Shown: positions 1 through 8,352, numbered from the stretch's first letter. The stretch: 39,850 nucleotides of DNA from a bacterium (GCA_015485355.1 WFTQ01000077.1:1-39850); one strand, 5' to 3'. Notes: generated by a model from the sequence alone, not told the origin. A program made the numbers and translations.

Positions 1-319
1 GACTGGCCTGGTAGGTATAGCGGTGGTTGGGCAGCAAGCCGCCGTCGTAGGCAACCGTGTCGCTATCGGTCACGGCAGCCTGCCATACTACGCTGTCCCC
101 CCGCCACAGCTGCCACACCCCATCCTCCGGCACCGGCTCCACCTCCAAACGCAGCCACACCTCCGTCACCAGCACCGCCTCTGCAGTGATTTCCAGGCGC
201 AGCGCTTCCCCTTGCAACGGCAACCGCACCCGCTCGCAGCGTTGAAAGAAAAAGAGAACCCCAATCACACTGGTAAGGAGTAATAAAGATTTTAAGGGGA
301 ACGACTGAAATGGGTGCAT
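1..319 (-). CDS. Exported protein with FN3-like start, cut by the window edge
   Basis: An open minus-strand frame runs from an ATG at 319 to the left edge with no stop, giving about 106 residues of the N-terminus. It begins MHPFQSFPLKSLLLLTSVIG, a basic and hydrophobic signal peptide or signal anchor, then continues as an alternating beta-type sequence (LRLEITAEAVLVTEVWLRL, later GGLLPNHRYTYQAS). The 'TEVWLRL...LPNHRYTY' layout resembles fibronectin type III-like domains of secreted FCB-group proteins. A Cys follows the hydrophobic stretch (FFFQRC), but it lacks a proper lipobox, so lipidation is doubtful. No strong Shine-Dalgarno is seen. I do not recognise a family and the C-terminus is outside the window. 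Confidence 0.6.
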   Translation of the reverse strand, partial: MHPFQSFPLKSLLLLTSVIGVLFFFQRCERVRLPLQGEALRLEITAEAVLVTEVWLRLEVEPVPEDGVWQLWRGDSVVWQAAVTDSDTVAYDGGLLPNHRYTYQAS

Positions 320-680
320 GTTTCTCAAATGCAATGTAAAAGTAAGCGGTTTCATTGCCGTTCAAAACGATTACCAGATGTTTGATCTACAAACCTGGGC
401 GTTCTTTTATTTTTCACGATCAAGACAATGGGTGCCGTCACACGCCCGATCGGATGACCGTGAAAATCAGACGGTTTTGATGGACAGGAAACGTTACTCA
501 TCCGGGAGAAAAATGTCAACAAGTAAGTGGGGTAAGTTAGGAAAAGGAAAGGTCCGCAAAAGGACGGCATCCACCTTTTGTGGGTGTTAAGCTCCGGTCC
601 AACCCCGGGTGGTTCATGAAAGATTTCTGCATTGTGTTGGCCAAAGCAATGTAACATTCCAATGGGCATTTAATATCTGG
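320..680. other. Intergenic region between divergent genes, no convincing gene
   Basis: About 360 bases lie between the minus-strand partial gene and the amidase promoter. The only candidate gene is a 25-codon plus-strand frame at 512-589 (begins MSTSKWGKLGKGKVRKR, ends CGC) with a GGGAGA-like ribosome-binding site a few bases upstream. It has no family I recognise, and its 3' half coincides with a stem-loop. I see no RNA gene or mobile-element end here. Confidence 0.5.
552..586. other. Stem-loop with two alternative folds
   Basis: The arms 554-563 (CCGCAAAAGG) and 574-583 (CCTTTTGTGG) pair over 10 bp with one G-U, around a 10-base loop. The same bases can instead form two smaller hairpins: GTCC/GGAC (552-555 with 562-565) and a CATCCAC/GTGGGTG stem (568-574 with 580-586). 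No T-run follows, so it is not a typical intrinsic terminator. Its role is unknown. Confidence 0.4.
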
Positions 681-709
681 TTGAAATATCCGCGGATTTA
701 TGTTAGTTT
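681..709 (+). promoter_or_regulatory. Candidate promoter of the amidase operon with palindrome in the spacer
   Basis: TTGAAA at 681-686 matches the -35 consensus at five of six bases. Seventeen bases later lies TAGTTT (704-709), a weak -10. A perfect palindrome, ATCCGCGGAT, sits at 688-697 inside the spacer, where a repressor or DNA-distorting regulator could bind. Transcription would start near 716, downstream of the ATG at 700, which supports the later ATG at 739 as the amidase start. Inferred from sequence only. Confidence 0.3.
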
Positions 710-738
710 TCATTAATATAACGGGCAAAGTGAGAAGG

Positions 739-2343
739 ATGAAGCGGCGGAATTTTGTTCAGTCACTGCTGGGATGGGGCCTTATTGTCGGGGAATGGAT
801 GACCGTTCCCCGCAAGTTATTTTCCTGGATTCTACCGCAAACCGAAGCGTTTCGGGGGGAGGACACCGTTACCCTGATCAATCCTCAAAGTGGAACGAAG
901 AGCCGCCTTCGCATTCGCCGGCATTATGGGGTGACGTATATCAGTGTGCATCAATTTGCCCGGGTATTGGGTTATCATGTCTATTTTAATGAGCAGAAGC
1001 GCAAGTTGGTGGTGTATTTGCCCGGGAATAAGGTACTGGTGACGGCCCAAAATCCTTTCATTCTGATTGACAATAAGACCTTTCAACTCCCGTTACCCGC
1101 CATGTGGTGGGAAAACGAAATCTGGTTGCCCTTGGAGGCATTCCTTTCCCTTCTCAATCGTAACACCAATTTGACCGTTGCTTTGGAGGATGCCCGGAGG
1201 CAGGTGCGCGTTCGGGAAAAACATTACAATGTTACCGGGGTGGAAATATCGACCCGGGCCAATGGAACCGTGATCCGTATCCGCACTTCACGCAAGTATA
1301 AAAAGGAAGAGATGACCGCCAGCATGCGCTACGGCTGGCTGCATGTGGACCTATACGGTGCCCGGGCCGATGTGACCCTGTTAAGGCAAACCCCGTTGGC
1401 CGGACTGGTCCGGCAGGTGAAGGCGTTTCAATTTCAGGATCTGCTTTCGATTGCCTTTTTATTGCGGGAGGAACCGCTTTCTCGGCAACTTTATCAGGAT
1501 GAGTTTTCGGGCGATGTGGTTGTAGTGTTGCGCACTCGCGAAGAGATCCCCGAAACCCCTCAGGAGGCATCGAATGCCCCAGGGGATAGTCCTGCCGGCC
1601 GGGAAGACCCGATCATGGATCTGGAGAAGGAAAGGGAGAAATGGTTGATTGATCGTGTGGTGATCGATCCGGGTCATGGGGGAAAAGACCCGGGAGCCAT
1701 TGGGGTGGGTAATGTGAAAGAAAAAGACGTGGTATTGGCGATTGCCTTGCGTTTGGGTCGGCTGATTGAGAAAAAAATGCCCGGAGTGGAAGTCGTTTTC
1801 ACTCGAAAAGACGATCGTTTTATTAAGCTGAAAGAGCGTACTCGCATTGCCAACCGAATGAGGGCCAAGGTATTTATCAGTATTCATGCCAACTGGAGCC
1901 CCAATAAACGCACCAATGGTTTCGAGACCTATATTGTGGGTCCCGAAAAGGGTGAACGCGCCGCGGAGGTTGTATTGAAGGAAAATTCGGTGATCGAGTT
2001 CGAAGAAGAAGGAGATCGGAAAGAATACGAAGGGATCAATTTCATTCTGGCCCAGATGGCCCAGTCCGCCTTTATGCGACACTCCGAATACCTGGCGTCC
2101 CTGGTGCAAGAGGAAATGGAACGGCGTCTCCGGAGCCTGAAGATGAAGGGGCGGGGGGTGAAACAGGGCCCCTTCTGGGTGATGGTGGGCGCGACCATGC
2201 CCAGCATTTTAATTGAAACCGGCTTCCTTAGTAATCCCTACGAAGCCCGGGTGCTGCGTACCAAACGCTATCAACAGAAAATCGCCGAAGGTATATTTGC
2301 CGGTTTGCAACGTTTTAAAAAAGATTACGAAAGTTCGATTTAA
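739..2343 (+). CDS. N-acetylmuramoyl-L-alanine amidase (Amidase_3) with Tat-like leader
   Basis: This periplasmic zinc amidase cleaves the bond between MurNAc and L-Ala, splitting peptidoglycan during cell separation or remodelling. The 534-residue protein has an N-terminal leader, a beta-rich region (about 35-240) resembling copper-amine-oxidase-N/AMIN-type cell-wall domains, an acidic linker, and a C-terminal Amidase_3 domain (about 305-530). The zinc ligands are His313 (DPGHGG), Glu328 and His383 (SIHAN); catalytic Glu493 lies in IETGFLSN. I chose the ATG at 739 rather than 700 because MKRRNFVQSLLGWG then forms the leader. Its RRNFVQ resembles a twin-arginine motif, and E. coli AmiA and AmiC are known Tat substrates. 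AGAAGG directly abuts the ATG, so the ribosome-binding site is poorly spaced. murI follows after 3 bases, which suggests a cell-wall operon. Confidence 0.93.
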   Translation: MKRRNFVQSLLGWGLIVGEWMTVPRKLFSWILPQTEAFRGEDTVTLINPQSGTKSRLRIRRHYGVTYISVHQFARVLGYHVYFNEQKRKLVVYLPGNKVLVTAQNPFILIDNKTFQLPLPAMWWENEIWLPLEAFLSLLNRNTNLTVALEDARRQVRVREKHYNVTGVEISTRANGTVIRIRTSRKYKKEEMTASMRYGWLHVDLYGARADVTLLRQTPLAGLVRQVKAFQFQDLLSIAFLLREEPLSRQLYQDEFSGDVVVVLRTREEIPETPQEASNAPGDSPAGREDPIMDLEKEREKWLIDRVVIDPGHGGKDPGAIGVGNVKEKDVVLAIALRLGRLIEKKMPGVEVVFTRKDDRFIKLKERTRIANRMRAKVFISIHANWSPNKRTNGFETYIVGPEKGERAAEVVLKENSVIEFEEEGDRKEYEGINFILAQMAQSAFMRHSEYLASLVQEEMERRLRSLKMKGRGVKQGPFWVMVGATMPSILIETGFLSNPYEARVLRTKRYQQKIAEGIFAGLQRFKKDYESSI

Positions 2344-2346
2344 ACC

Positions 2347-3255
2347 ATGCCCGATTTCAGTCACACCTTGAAGGGAAATGAACGGCCGATCGGCGTTTTC
2401 GATTCCGGAGTGGGTGGGTTAACGGTGGTCAAACAGCTGATGGCCTTGTTGCCCCAGGAACGGCTGATTTATTTTGGCGATACGGCCCGTATCCCCTACG
2501 GCACCAAATCGGAGGAGACGGTCATCCGGTTTGCTCTGGAAGATTCGGTTTTTTTAGTGGAAAAGGGGGTAAAGATGATCGTGGTGGCCTGTCACACGGC
2601 CTCTGCCATCGCCCTGGCGCATGTTCAACGGGCCCTGGATGTCCCCGTGGTCGGCGTCATCGAACCCGGCGCCCTGACGGCCGTTGCCCGAACCGAAAAC
2701 GGAAAAATAGGAGTTATCGGTACCGCCTCAACGATTCGGAGCAACGCCTATACCCGGGCGCTCAGATCCTACGATAGCTGGGTGAAGGTGTTTGCCCGGG
2801 CCTGCCCCTTGTTTGTCCCTCTGGTCGAAGAAGGATGGATCGAGGATGAAGCCACTTATCTCATCGCCCGGCGGTATCTTCAGCCCTTGATCGACAACGG
2901 CATCGATACGCTCATCCTGGGCTGTACTCACTATCCATTGTTGAAGGCGGTCATCCGGGAGGTGATGGGAGAAGGGGTAGACTTGATCGATTCGGGTGTG
3001 GAAACCGCTCGATATGTCAAAGATATGCTTCAACAACGGGGGTTGTTAGCCCCCCAAGGCCAGGACCCGGAACATTATTTTTATGTGAGCGATTTACCTT
3101 ATAAGTTTCAGGAGATCGGCGAACGGTTTCTGGAACGGAGTTTGCCGCATGTGGAAACGGTGAATTTCGAGGCTTTTGTGTCTCGGAAGGGAAGCGGCTT
3201 CTGGGAAACACTGGAAAGAAAAGCCGTCGGGCGGCATTCCATGACCGATCCCTGA
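2347..3255 (+). CDS. murI: Glutamate racemase
   Basis: Cytoplasmic, cofactor-independent racemase that makes D-glutamate for the peptidoglycan stem peptide. The 302-residue protein has the family length and motifs: IGVFDSGVGGLTV with the N-terminal acidic residue, YFGDTARIPYG, first catalytic Cys82 (VVACHTASA), and the second catalytic Cys in LGCTHYPLL. The residue after Cys82 is His83, where most family members have Asn (ACNTASA); this Asn normally contacts substrate. All other landmarks are intact, so I expect an active enzyme. It starts 3 bases after the amidase stop, so the two are probably co-transcribed, and both act on the cell wall. Confidence 0.95.
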   Translation: MPDFSHTLKGNERPIGVFDSGVGGLTVVKQLMALLPQERLIYFGDTARIPYGTKSEETVIRFALEDSVFLVEKGVKMIVVACHTASAIALAHVQRALDVPVVGVIEPGALTAVARTENGKIGVIGTASTIRSNAYTRALRSYDSWVKVFARACPLFVPLVEEGWIEDEATYLIARRYLQPLIDNGIDTLILGCTHYPLLKAVIREVMGEGVDLIDSGVETARYVKDMLQQRGLLAPQGQDPEHYFYVSDLPYKFQEIGERFLERSLPHVETVNFEAFVSRKGSGFWETLERKAVGRHSMTDP

Positions 3256-3288
3256 GGGAGAAGGCGGCAGGAAAACGCTGGAGGTAGA

Positions 3289-4245
3289 ATGAACATCAAA
3301 TCCTTGTGGTTGATGGTGTATTTAGGACTGATTCCCGGGGGATTACTGGCTCAATCCGTGGGGACCACCGGTTTTAATTTCTTAAAGAATCAATACAGTG
3401 CTCGCGGCGCCGCCCTGGCGGGGAATCTGGTCGCCGTAAAGGGTGATCTGAATACCCTGCTTTATAATCCGGCGGGATTGTCTGGATTGAAACGGAGCCA
3501 GTGGATGGTTGGATATGTGGACCATTTGTTGGACTTTCAGGGAGGCCATTTGGCCTACGGTCGTTCTCTACCGGGCTGGGGAACGCTGGGGGTCTGGCTG
3601 GTTTATTTCAATTATGGACAGTTTCAGGAGACCGACATTTTCGGAGAATATACCGGCAAAGTGTTCGGGGCTTCGGAAATGGCCCTGGGGGTCAGCCTGT
3701 CCAATGTGCTGGGACCGAACTTCGATTACGGCGTCAGTGTCAAATGGATTTACTCGGCGCTGGACGTGTACACCGCCTCCGCTTTTGCTGTGGATGCCGG
3801 CTTCATTTATACCCACCCCGGTATCGAAGGATTACAGATAGGAATTTCCCTTACCAACGTGGGAATAATTCTGGATCGATATACCAATGCCAGGGAAAGC
3901 ATGCCCATTCTTATTCGGCTAGGATTCGCTAAGCGGTTGGCCCATCTGCCGCTCCTGTTTACCGCGTCGCTTCATGACCTGTCCCGCAACGATGGGGGTG
4001 CGTTGTGGGAACGGCTCAAACGCTTCTCTGTCGGTGGAGAGTTTGATGTGAGCCGGGTCATTCAATTACGATTGGGGTATCAGAATGATGTGAATCGGAA
4101 TGTAAAGCCGCTGGGGGGACGCAATTTTGCCGGATTCACCGCCGGATTGGGCATCGTGTGGCGGAAATTTCGCTTTGATTATGGGTATTCCTCCTGGGGA
4201 GACCTGGGTTCCCAAAATCGTCTGACGGTCACGGGCTCTTTTTAA
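3289..4245 (+). CDS. PorV/PorQ-like outer-membrane beta-barrel protein
   Basis: The 318-residue protein begins with a clear signal peptide (MNIKSLWLMVYLGLIPGGLLAQ, cleavage after LLA). The mature N-terminus, GTTGFNFLKNQYSARGAALAG, followed by a 'LYNPAGL' motif, is typical of the PorV/PorQ family of FadL-like barrels in the FCB group. Alternating hydrophobic strands fill the rest, and the chain ends in Phe (LTVTGSF), the usual barrel-insertion signature. In Bacteroidota, PorV and PorQ serve type IX secretion. Here no other secretion gene is present, so the function is open: T9SS part, or a general outer-membrane protein. GGAGG at 3280-3284 supports the ATG at 3289. It lies 33 bases after murI, probably in the same operon. 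Confidence 0.8.
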   Translation: MNIKSLWLMVYLGLIPGGLLAQSVGTTGFNFLKNQYSARGAALAGNLVAVKGDLNTLLYNPAGLSGLKRSQWMVGYVDHLLDFQGGHLAYGRSLPGWGTLGVWLVYFNYGQFQETDIFGEYTGKVFGASEMALGVSLSNVLGPNFDYGVSVKWIYSALDVYTASAFAVDAGFIYTHPGIEGLQIGISLTNVGIILDRYTNARESMPILIRLGFAKRLAHLPLLFTASLHDLSRNDGGALWERLKRFSVGGEFDVSRVIQLRLGYQNDVNRNVKPLGGRNFAGFTAGLGIVWRKFRFDYGYSSWGDLGSQNRLTVTGSF

Positions 4246-4449
4246 CCGTAGGCGGGATTGGATCATCGATGGTTTTTCGTCACCCGCCCCGAATGGGTAA
4301 GCTCATCCTTTTTATCGGTGCAATACTATCTTTCATCTCCGCCGGCGGGTTGAAACGTCCTGCTTTCCCGGCCCCGGACGGCGGTGTTAACCCGATCGAG
4401 GCTTCGCGATGGTCGGAAGGCCGGTGAATCCGCCTCCCCACCGCTCTGT

Positions 4450-4478
4450 GCCGGGTGGTGGAATCCACGCACCCCGGC
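4450..4478 (-). terminator. GC-rich stem-loop after the P1 peptidase gene
   Basis: Thirteen bases past the minus-strand stop at 4492, GCCGGGTG and GTGG (4450-4461) pair with CCAC and CACCCCGGC (4465-4478), with an AAT loop and two one-base bulges. There is no T-run on either side, so this is terminator-like in position and stability only. It also lies between two convergent genes. Confidence 0.4.
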
Positions 4479-4491
4479 GGGCAGTTTGCGG

Positions 4492-5427
4492 TCACCCGTT
4501 CGGATTGTGGGCATTGCTCAGGGTGACGGCTCTGAGGATGGCCTGACTCACCATTTGGGCCGCTGTTTCGCCCAGTAAATTAATATCCGCGGTGTGATCG
4601 CCGGTACTCAGAGCAAACACCACATCGCCGTCGTACATGGTGTGGGCGGGGCGGGTGACCCGGGCAATGCCGTTCTGGGCCATCTGGGCCAGTTTGTTCA
4701 CCTGTTCCTTGGTGAGGCGGGCGTTGGTGGCCACCACCGCCAGGGTGGTATGGGTGCTGGACAAGGGTGTTCCCAGGCGCCCTTCCATCATGCAGCGCAG
4801 TGTGTCGGCGAATCCCTCACCGTCGGGTTCCCGGGCACCGGCAACAATCCGGCCGCTGTTGGGGTCAATGATGTCGCCCAGGGAGTTCACCACACACAGG
4901 GCTCCCAGGCGGGTTCCATCCGGTAATTCGGTCGCCACACTGCCCAAGCCTCCGGCCATGGCATGTTCCAGTCCCAGGATTTTGCCCACCGTCGCCCCGC
5001 GTCCCGCTCCAACCAGACCCTCCTCCACCGCCGTCGAAGCCGCCTGACAGGCCCGGTATCCCATTGCAGCGTCCGGAATTAGTGGATTCCGCTCCCCGCG
5101 AAGATCAAAAATGACCGCCGCCGGAACGATGGGAACAATGATTCCCCGGGCATTGTAGCCGATGTGTTGTTCCCAAAGGTATTGCATGACCCCGTCTGCA
5201 GTCCGCAGACCAAAAGCACTGCCTCCGGTCAACACCACGGCGTGTACCCGCTGGATTAGAAATCCAGGACGTAACAGATCGGTCTCCCGGGTTCCTGGTG
5301 CCGAGCCGCGGACATCGACCCCCGCTACCGCCCCCTGACGACAAAGAATCACCGTACATCCGGTGGCTTCCCGGGAATGGGTGGCATGTCCCACTTCAAT
5401 ACCAGGAACATCGGTGATCTTCAACAT
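4492..5427 (-). CDS. P1-family (S58/DmpA-NylC superfamily) peptidase
   Basis: Members of this N-terminal-nucleophile family self-cleave and then act as aminopeptidases or amide hydrolases. The 311-residue protein shows the family pattern: ITDVPGIEVGHAT at the start, GCTVILC, VLTGGSAFGL, then the autocleavage region THTTLAVVATNARL and TMYDGDVVFALSTG. By analogy with the NylC branch, where cleavage occurs between Asn and Thr, the nucleophile should be Thr227. The preceding residue is His226 instead of Asn. There is no signal peptide, so it is probably cytoplasmic. The frame is open further upstream, but the ATG at 5427 matches the family start and has GAGGTG 6 bases before it. A distant exported paralogue lies at 24030. 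The substrate is unknown. Confidence 0.88.
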   Translation of the reverse strand: MLKITDVPGIEVGHATHSREATGCTVILCRQGAVAGVDVRGSAPGTRETDLLRPGFLIQRVHAVVLTGGSAFGLRTADGVMQYLWEQHIGYNARGIIVPIVPAAVIFDLRGERNPLIPDAAMGYRACQAASTAVEEGLVGAGRGATVGKILGLEHAMAGGLGSVATELPDGTRLGALCVVNSLGDIIDPNSGRIVAGAREPDGEGFADTLRCMMEGRLGTPLSSTHTTLAVVATNARLTKEQVNKLAQMAQNGIARVTRPAHTMYDGDVVFALSTGDHTADINLLGETAAQMVSQAILRAVTLSNAHNPNG

Positions 5428-5775
5428 GCAAACACCTCGATTTTGAATTTGTCTTGCAGAATTTACAAAAAGAACGGCCGATAAGGGAGGTGAATTCCCA
5501 AAACTATGGGACAAGAGACGTCTTTGTGGTTAACGGCCCCCGCCTTGTCCGGCTTTCCGAATGATGGAAAGTGGGAACACGGTCGGTTTGGTCAATATCG
5601 AGGAATGATACTTGTCGGTTGAAAATGGAGTGCTTTTTTTATAGTTTAGGCAGTTCTAATGGGAAGATCCGAAACGATCTCGGACAGCGGCGGCAAGAAT
5701 CGTTGACCGATGTGAGCGGTTTTCCCACGAGTGGTCTTTTTCGCGGGAAATGAAGAAAAAAACGGATGATCATCC
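5428..5775. other. Divergent intergenic region
   Basis: These 348 bases separate the minus-strand P1 peptidase from the plus-strand dehydrogenase. No gene is supported. A possible weak plus-strand promoter is TTGAAA (5619-5624) with TATAGT (5640-5645), but its 15-base spacer is short. It would leave an untranslated leader of about 125 bases. The peptidase ribosome-binding site GAGGTG is at its left end. Confidence 0.4.
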
Positions 5776-7776
5776 ATGGGGACTCCAATAGATTCCCGGC
5801 GTCGGGTCGATCTGGAGCCTTCCCGGCTGCTGGATCTGTATTTCTATCTCTTATTGCCCCGTCGGATCGAAGAGCGCATGCTGAAGTTGTTGCGGCAGGG
5901 CCGAATCGGCAAGTGGTTCTCCGGAATCGGGCAGGAGGCCATTGCCGTGGGGGCCACATTGGCCCTGCAGCCGGATGATGTGATTCTGCCCATGCATCGC
6001 AACCTGGGTGTATTCACCACCAGAGGCGTCGATCTGCAGCGGCTGTTTCGCCAGTTGCTGGGGCGGGAGGGCGGTTTTACCCGGGGACGGGATCGGACGT
6101 TCCATTTTGGGGTACCGGAGCATCACATCATCGGCATGATTTCTCATCTGGGGGCCATGTTACCGGTAGCCGACGGATTCGGGACAGCGTTCCAATTGCG
6201 GGGCCAATCGCGGGTGGCCCTGGCCTTTACAGGAGAGGGGGCAACCAGTGAGGGGGATTTCCATGAAGCCCTGAATCTGGCCGCTGTCTGGAAACTGCCC
6301 GTCATTTTTCTGATCGAAAATAACGGGTACGGCCTCTCTACGCCCACCCGCGAGCAGTATGCCTGTAAACGGTTGGCCGACCGGGCGGTGGGTTATGGCA
6401 TGAAGGGGGTTCAAATTGATGGCAATGATGTACTGGAGGTTTATGCCACCGTTCGCCGGGCGGCCGATCGTGCCCGAAAGGGTCAGGGACCCACTTTGGT
6501 GGAGGCCATGACCTTCCGGATGCGAGGGCACGAAGAAGCCTCCGGAACACAGTATGTCCCCCGGGAACTCTTCCAGAAGTGGGCACGCAAAGATCCGGTG
6601 GACCGATTTCGGCGCTTTTTACAGCGGAGGGGATTGCTGGACCCCACCCGGCAACGGGAAATAGAAGACCGTATTGCTGAGCAGATAGAAACCGCCCTGG
6701 GGGAAGCTCTTCAGGCTCCTGTACCCGGCAGCACCCCGGAGAGGGAACTGGCGGATGTGTACGCGCCTTCCCCGGTGCGCACCCGGATTCCCGGTTCTGC
6801 CCGGGAATCCCGCCGCTACATCGATGCCATCAGAGAGGCCCTGTGGCAGACACTGGAGACGGACGATTCGGTTGTGTTGATGGGACAGGATATCGCCGAA
6901 TATGGCGGGGTGTTTAAAGTGACCGAAGGGATGGCGTCGCGTTTCGGCAAGGCACGGATACGAAACACTCCGATCATTGAATCGGGCGCCGTTGGTGCAG
7001 CGCTGGGGCTGGCCCTGGAAGGGTTCAAGCCCGTGGTGGAAATGCAGTTTGCCGATTTTGTCAGCTGCGCCTTTAATCAGATTGTAAACAATCTGGCGAA
7101 AACCCATTACCGCTGGGGAGCCGCGGTGAATGTCACCATTCGTTTACCCTATGGTGGGGGCATGGGAGGCGGTCCCTTTCATTCCCAAAGTCCAGAAGCC
7201 TGGTTCTTTCACGTTCCCGGTCTTAAAATGGTGGCGCCCTCTACACCCTTCGATGCCAAAGGGTTGTTGATGGCCGCTATCGAGGATCCCAATCCGGTTC
7301 TTTACCTGGAACATAAGTTTTTATACCGCCGTTTGAGGGGCGAGGTGGTTTCGGAGCCGTATACGCTGGAGATCGGAAAGGGCAATATTATACGCCGCGG
7401 AACGGACCTGTCCATTATTGCTTATGGTCTGGCGGTGCACTGGGCCCTGGAAGTGGCCGACCGATTGGCCGACCAGGGCTATGCCATCGAAGTGGTGGAT
7501 CTGCGGTCTCTGTTGCCCTGGGATAAGGAACTGGTACTGGAATCGGTGCGCCGAACCAACAAGGTGTTGGTGTTGCACGAGGCCAATCTGACCGGGGGCA
7601 TTGGAGCCGAAATCGCCGCCACCATCGCCGAGAAGGCCTTCGAATATCTGGATGCCCCGGTGCGTCGGGTGGCCTCGCTGGATACCCCCATTCCCGTCAC
7701 CGAAGATCTGGAAAAACAGATTTACTGGCCAAAACAGCGGTTACCGGAAATGGTACGACAACTCCTGGAATATTAG
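5776..7776 (+). CDS. Fused 2-oxo acid dehydrogenase E1 (alpha and beta in one chain)
   Basis: Thiamine-diphosphate E1 enzyme that decarboxylates a 2-oxo acid and passes the acyl group to lipoyl-E2. In the 666-residue chain, residues 1 to about 330 are E1 alpha (FTGEGATSEGDFHEALNLAA and ENNGYGLS form the TPP/Mg site). Residues from about 345 are E1 beta (GQDIAEYGGVFKVTEG, then MQFADF, and the C-terminal transketolase domain near VVDLRSLLPWD). Separate subunits are usual elsewhere; the fused form is common in the FCB group, often annotated as branched-chain 2-oxoisovalerate dehydrogenase. Pyruvate cannot be excluded as substrate. E2 and E3 genes are not in the window. No clear Shine-Dalgarno precedes the ATG. 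An NTPase gene and nth follow on the same strand. Confidence 0.93.
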   Translation: MGTPIDSRRRVDLEPSRLLDLYFYLLLPRRIEERMLKLLRQGRIGKWFSGIGQEAIAVGATLALQPDDVILPMHRNLGVFTTRGVDLQRLFRQLLGREGGFTRGRDRTFHFGVPEHHIIGMISHLGAMLPVADGFGTAFQLRGQSRVALAFTGEGATSEGDFHEALNLAAVWKLPVIFLIENNGYGLSTPTREQYACKRLADRAVGYGMKGVQIDGNDVLEVYATVRRAADRARKGQGPTLVEAMTFRMRGHEEASGTQYVPRELFQKWARKDPVDRFRRFLQRRGLLDPTRQREIEDRIAEQIETALGEALQAPVPGSTPERELADVYAPSPVRTRIPGSARESRRYIDAIREALWQTLETDDSVVLMGQDIAEYGGVFKVTEGMASRFGKARIRNTPIIESGAVGAALGLALEGFKPVVEMQFADFVSCAFNQIVNNLAKTHYRWGAAVNVTIRLPYGGGMGGGPFHSQSPEAWFFHVPGLKMVAPSTPFDAKGLLMAAIEDPNPVLYLEHKFLYRRLRGEVVSEPYTLEIGKGNIIRRGTDLSIIAYGLAVHWALEVADRLADQGYAIEVVDLRSLLPWDKELVLESVRRTNKVLVLHEANLTGGIGAEIAATIAEKAFEYLDAPVRRVASLDTPIPVTEDLEKQIYWPKQRLPEMVRQLLEY

Positions 7777-7809
7777 GCAATTTGTGCAGCTATCCATCGG
7801 GGGATCGGG

Positions 7810-8337
7810 ATGAAACTATTGCTTACCGGCAAGCCCGGGGTGGGCAAAACCACCTGTGTGATCCGCATTGCCGAGCAGTTGCCGGACCGGCGGAAAATGG
7901 GATTTTTTACCCGGGAAATTCGAGAACGGGGTCGCCGCACGGGGTTCGAAGTGGCAACGTTTGATGGTGTCAAACGCACCCTAGCCCATGTGCAAATCCG
8001 CAGCTCCTATCGGGTGGGCAAGTATGGGGTCGACCTGGCCGCCCTGGAAGAGATTGTTACCCATCTGGAAAACCTTCCGATCACCCCGGAAACGGTGGTG
8101 TTGATCGATGAGATCGGAAAAATGGAAAGTTTCTCCCGGCGTTTTCGCCGCTGGGTGGAAGATGTGCTGAACCAGGCCGATCTACTTATCGCCACCATTG
8201 CACTAAAGGGAACCCCCTGGATGGAGACCCTCAAGAAACGCCCCGATGTGCAGCTACGAATGCTGACAGGGAGCAATCGTGATCGTGTTTGTGGGGAGGT
8301 GCTCCAACGGGTGCGGCAAGCGACGGCGGAAAAATAA
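7810..8337 (+). CDS. THEP1-type nucleoside-triphosphatase
   Basis: A 175-residue P-loop NTPase of the THEP1 family, named after Aquifex and Thermotoga enzymes that hydrolyse NTPs slowly. Visible are Walker A GKPGVGKTT (residues 7-15), the segment MGFFTREIRERGRRTGFEV that is highly typical of the family, and Walker B VVLIDEIGKME near residue 100. The length fits the family. The cellular role of THEP1 proteins is poorly known; nucleotide or RNA metabolism has been suggested. The ATG follows a G-rich GGGGATCGGG stretch. It lies 33 bases after the E1 gene and abuts nth, so a shared transcript is likely, though the functions do not obviously connect. Confidence 0.9.
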   Translation: MKLLLTGKPGVGKTTCVIRIAEQLPDRRKMGFFTREIRERGRRTGFEVATFDGVKRTLAHVQIRSSYRVGKYGVDLAALEEIVTHLENLPITPETVVLIDEIGKMESFSRRFRRWVEDVLNQADLLIATIALKGTPWMETLKKRPDVQLRMLTGSNRDRVCGEVLQRVRQATAEK

Positions 8338-8352
8338 GTGGTGGAGGATGAG

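Noticed and set aside
3289-4245. Calling this a type IX secretion component
   Set aside because: PorV/PorQ-like proteins occur outside T9SS contexts and no other secretion gene or C-terminal sorting signal was seen in the window.
4264-4278. CATCGATG followed by five T's after the PorV-like gene
   Set aside because: The palindrome leaves no room for a loop, so it cannot form a stable terminator stem.
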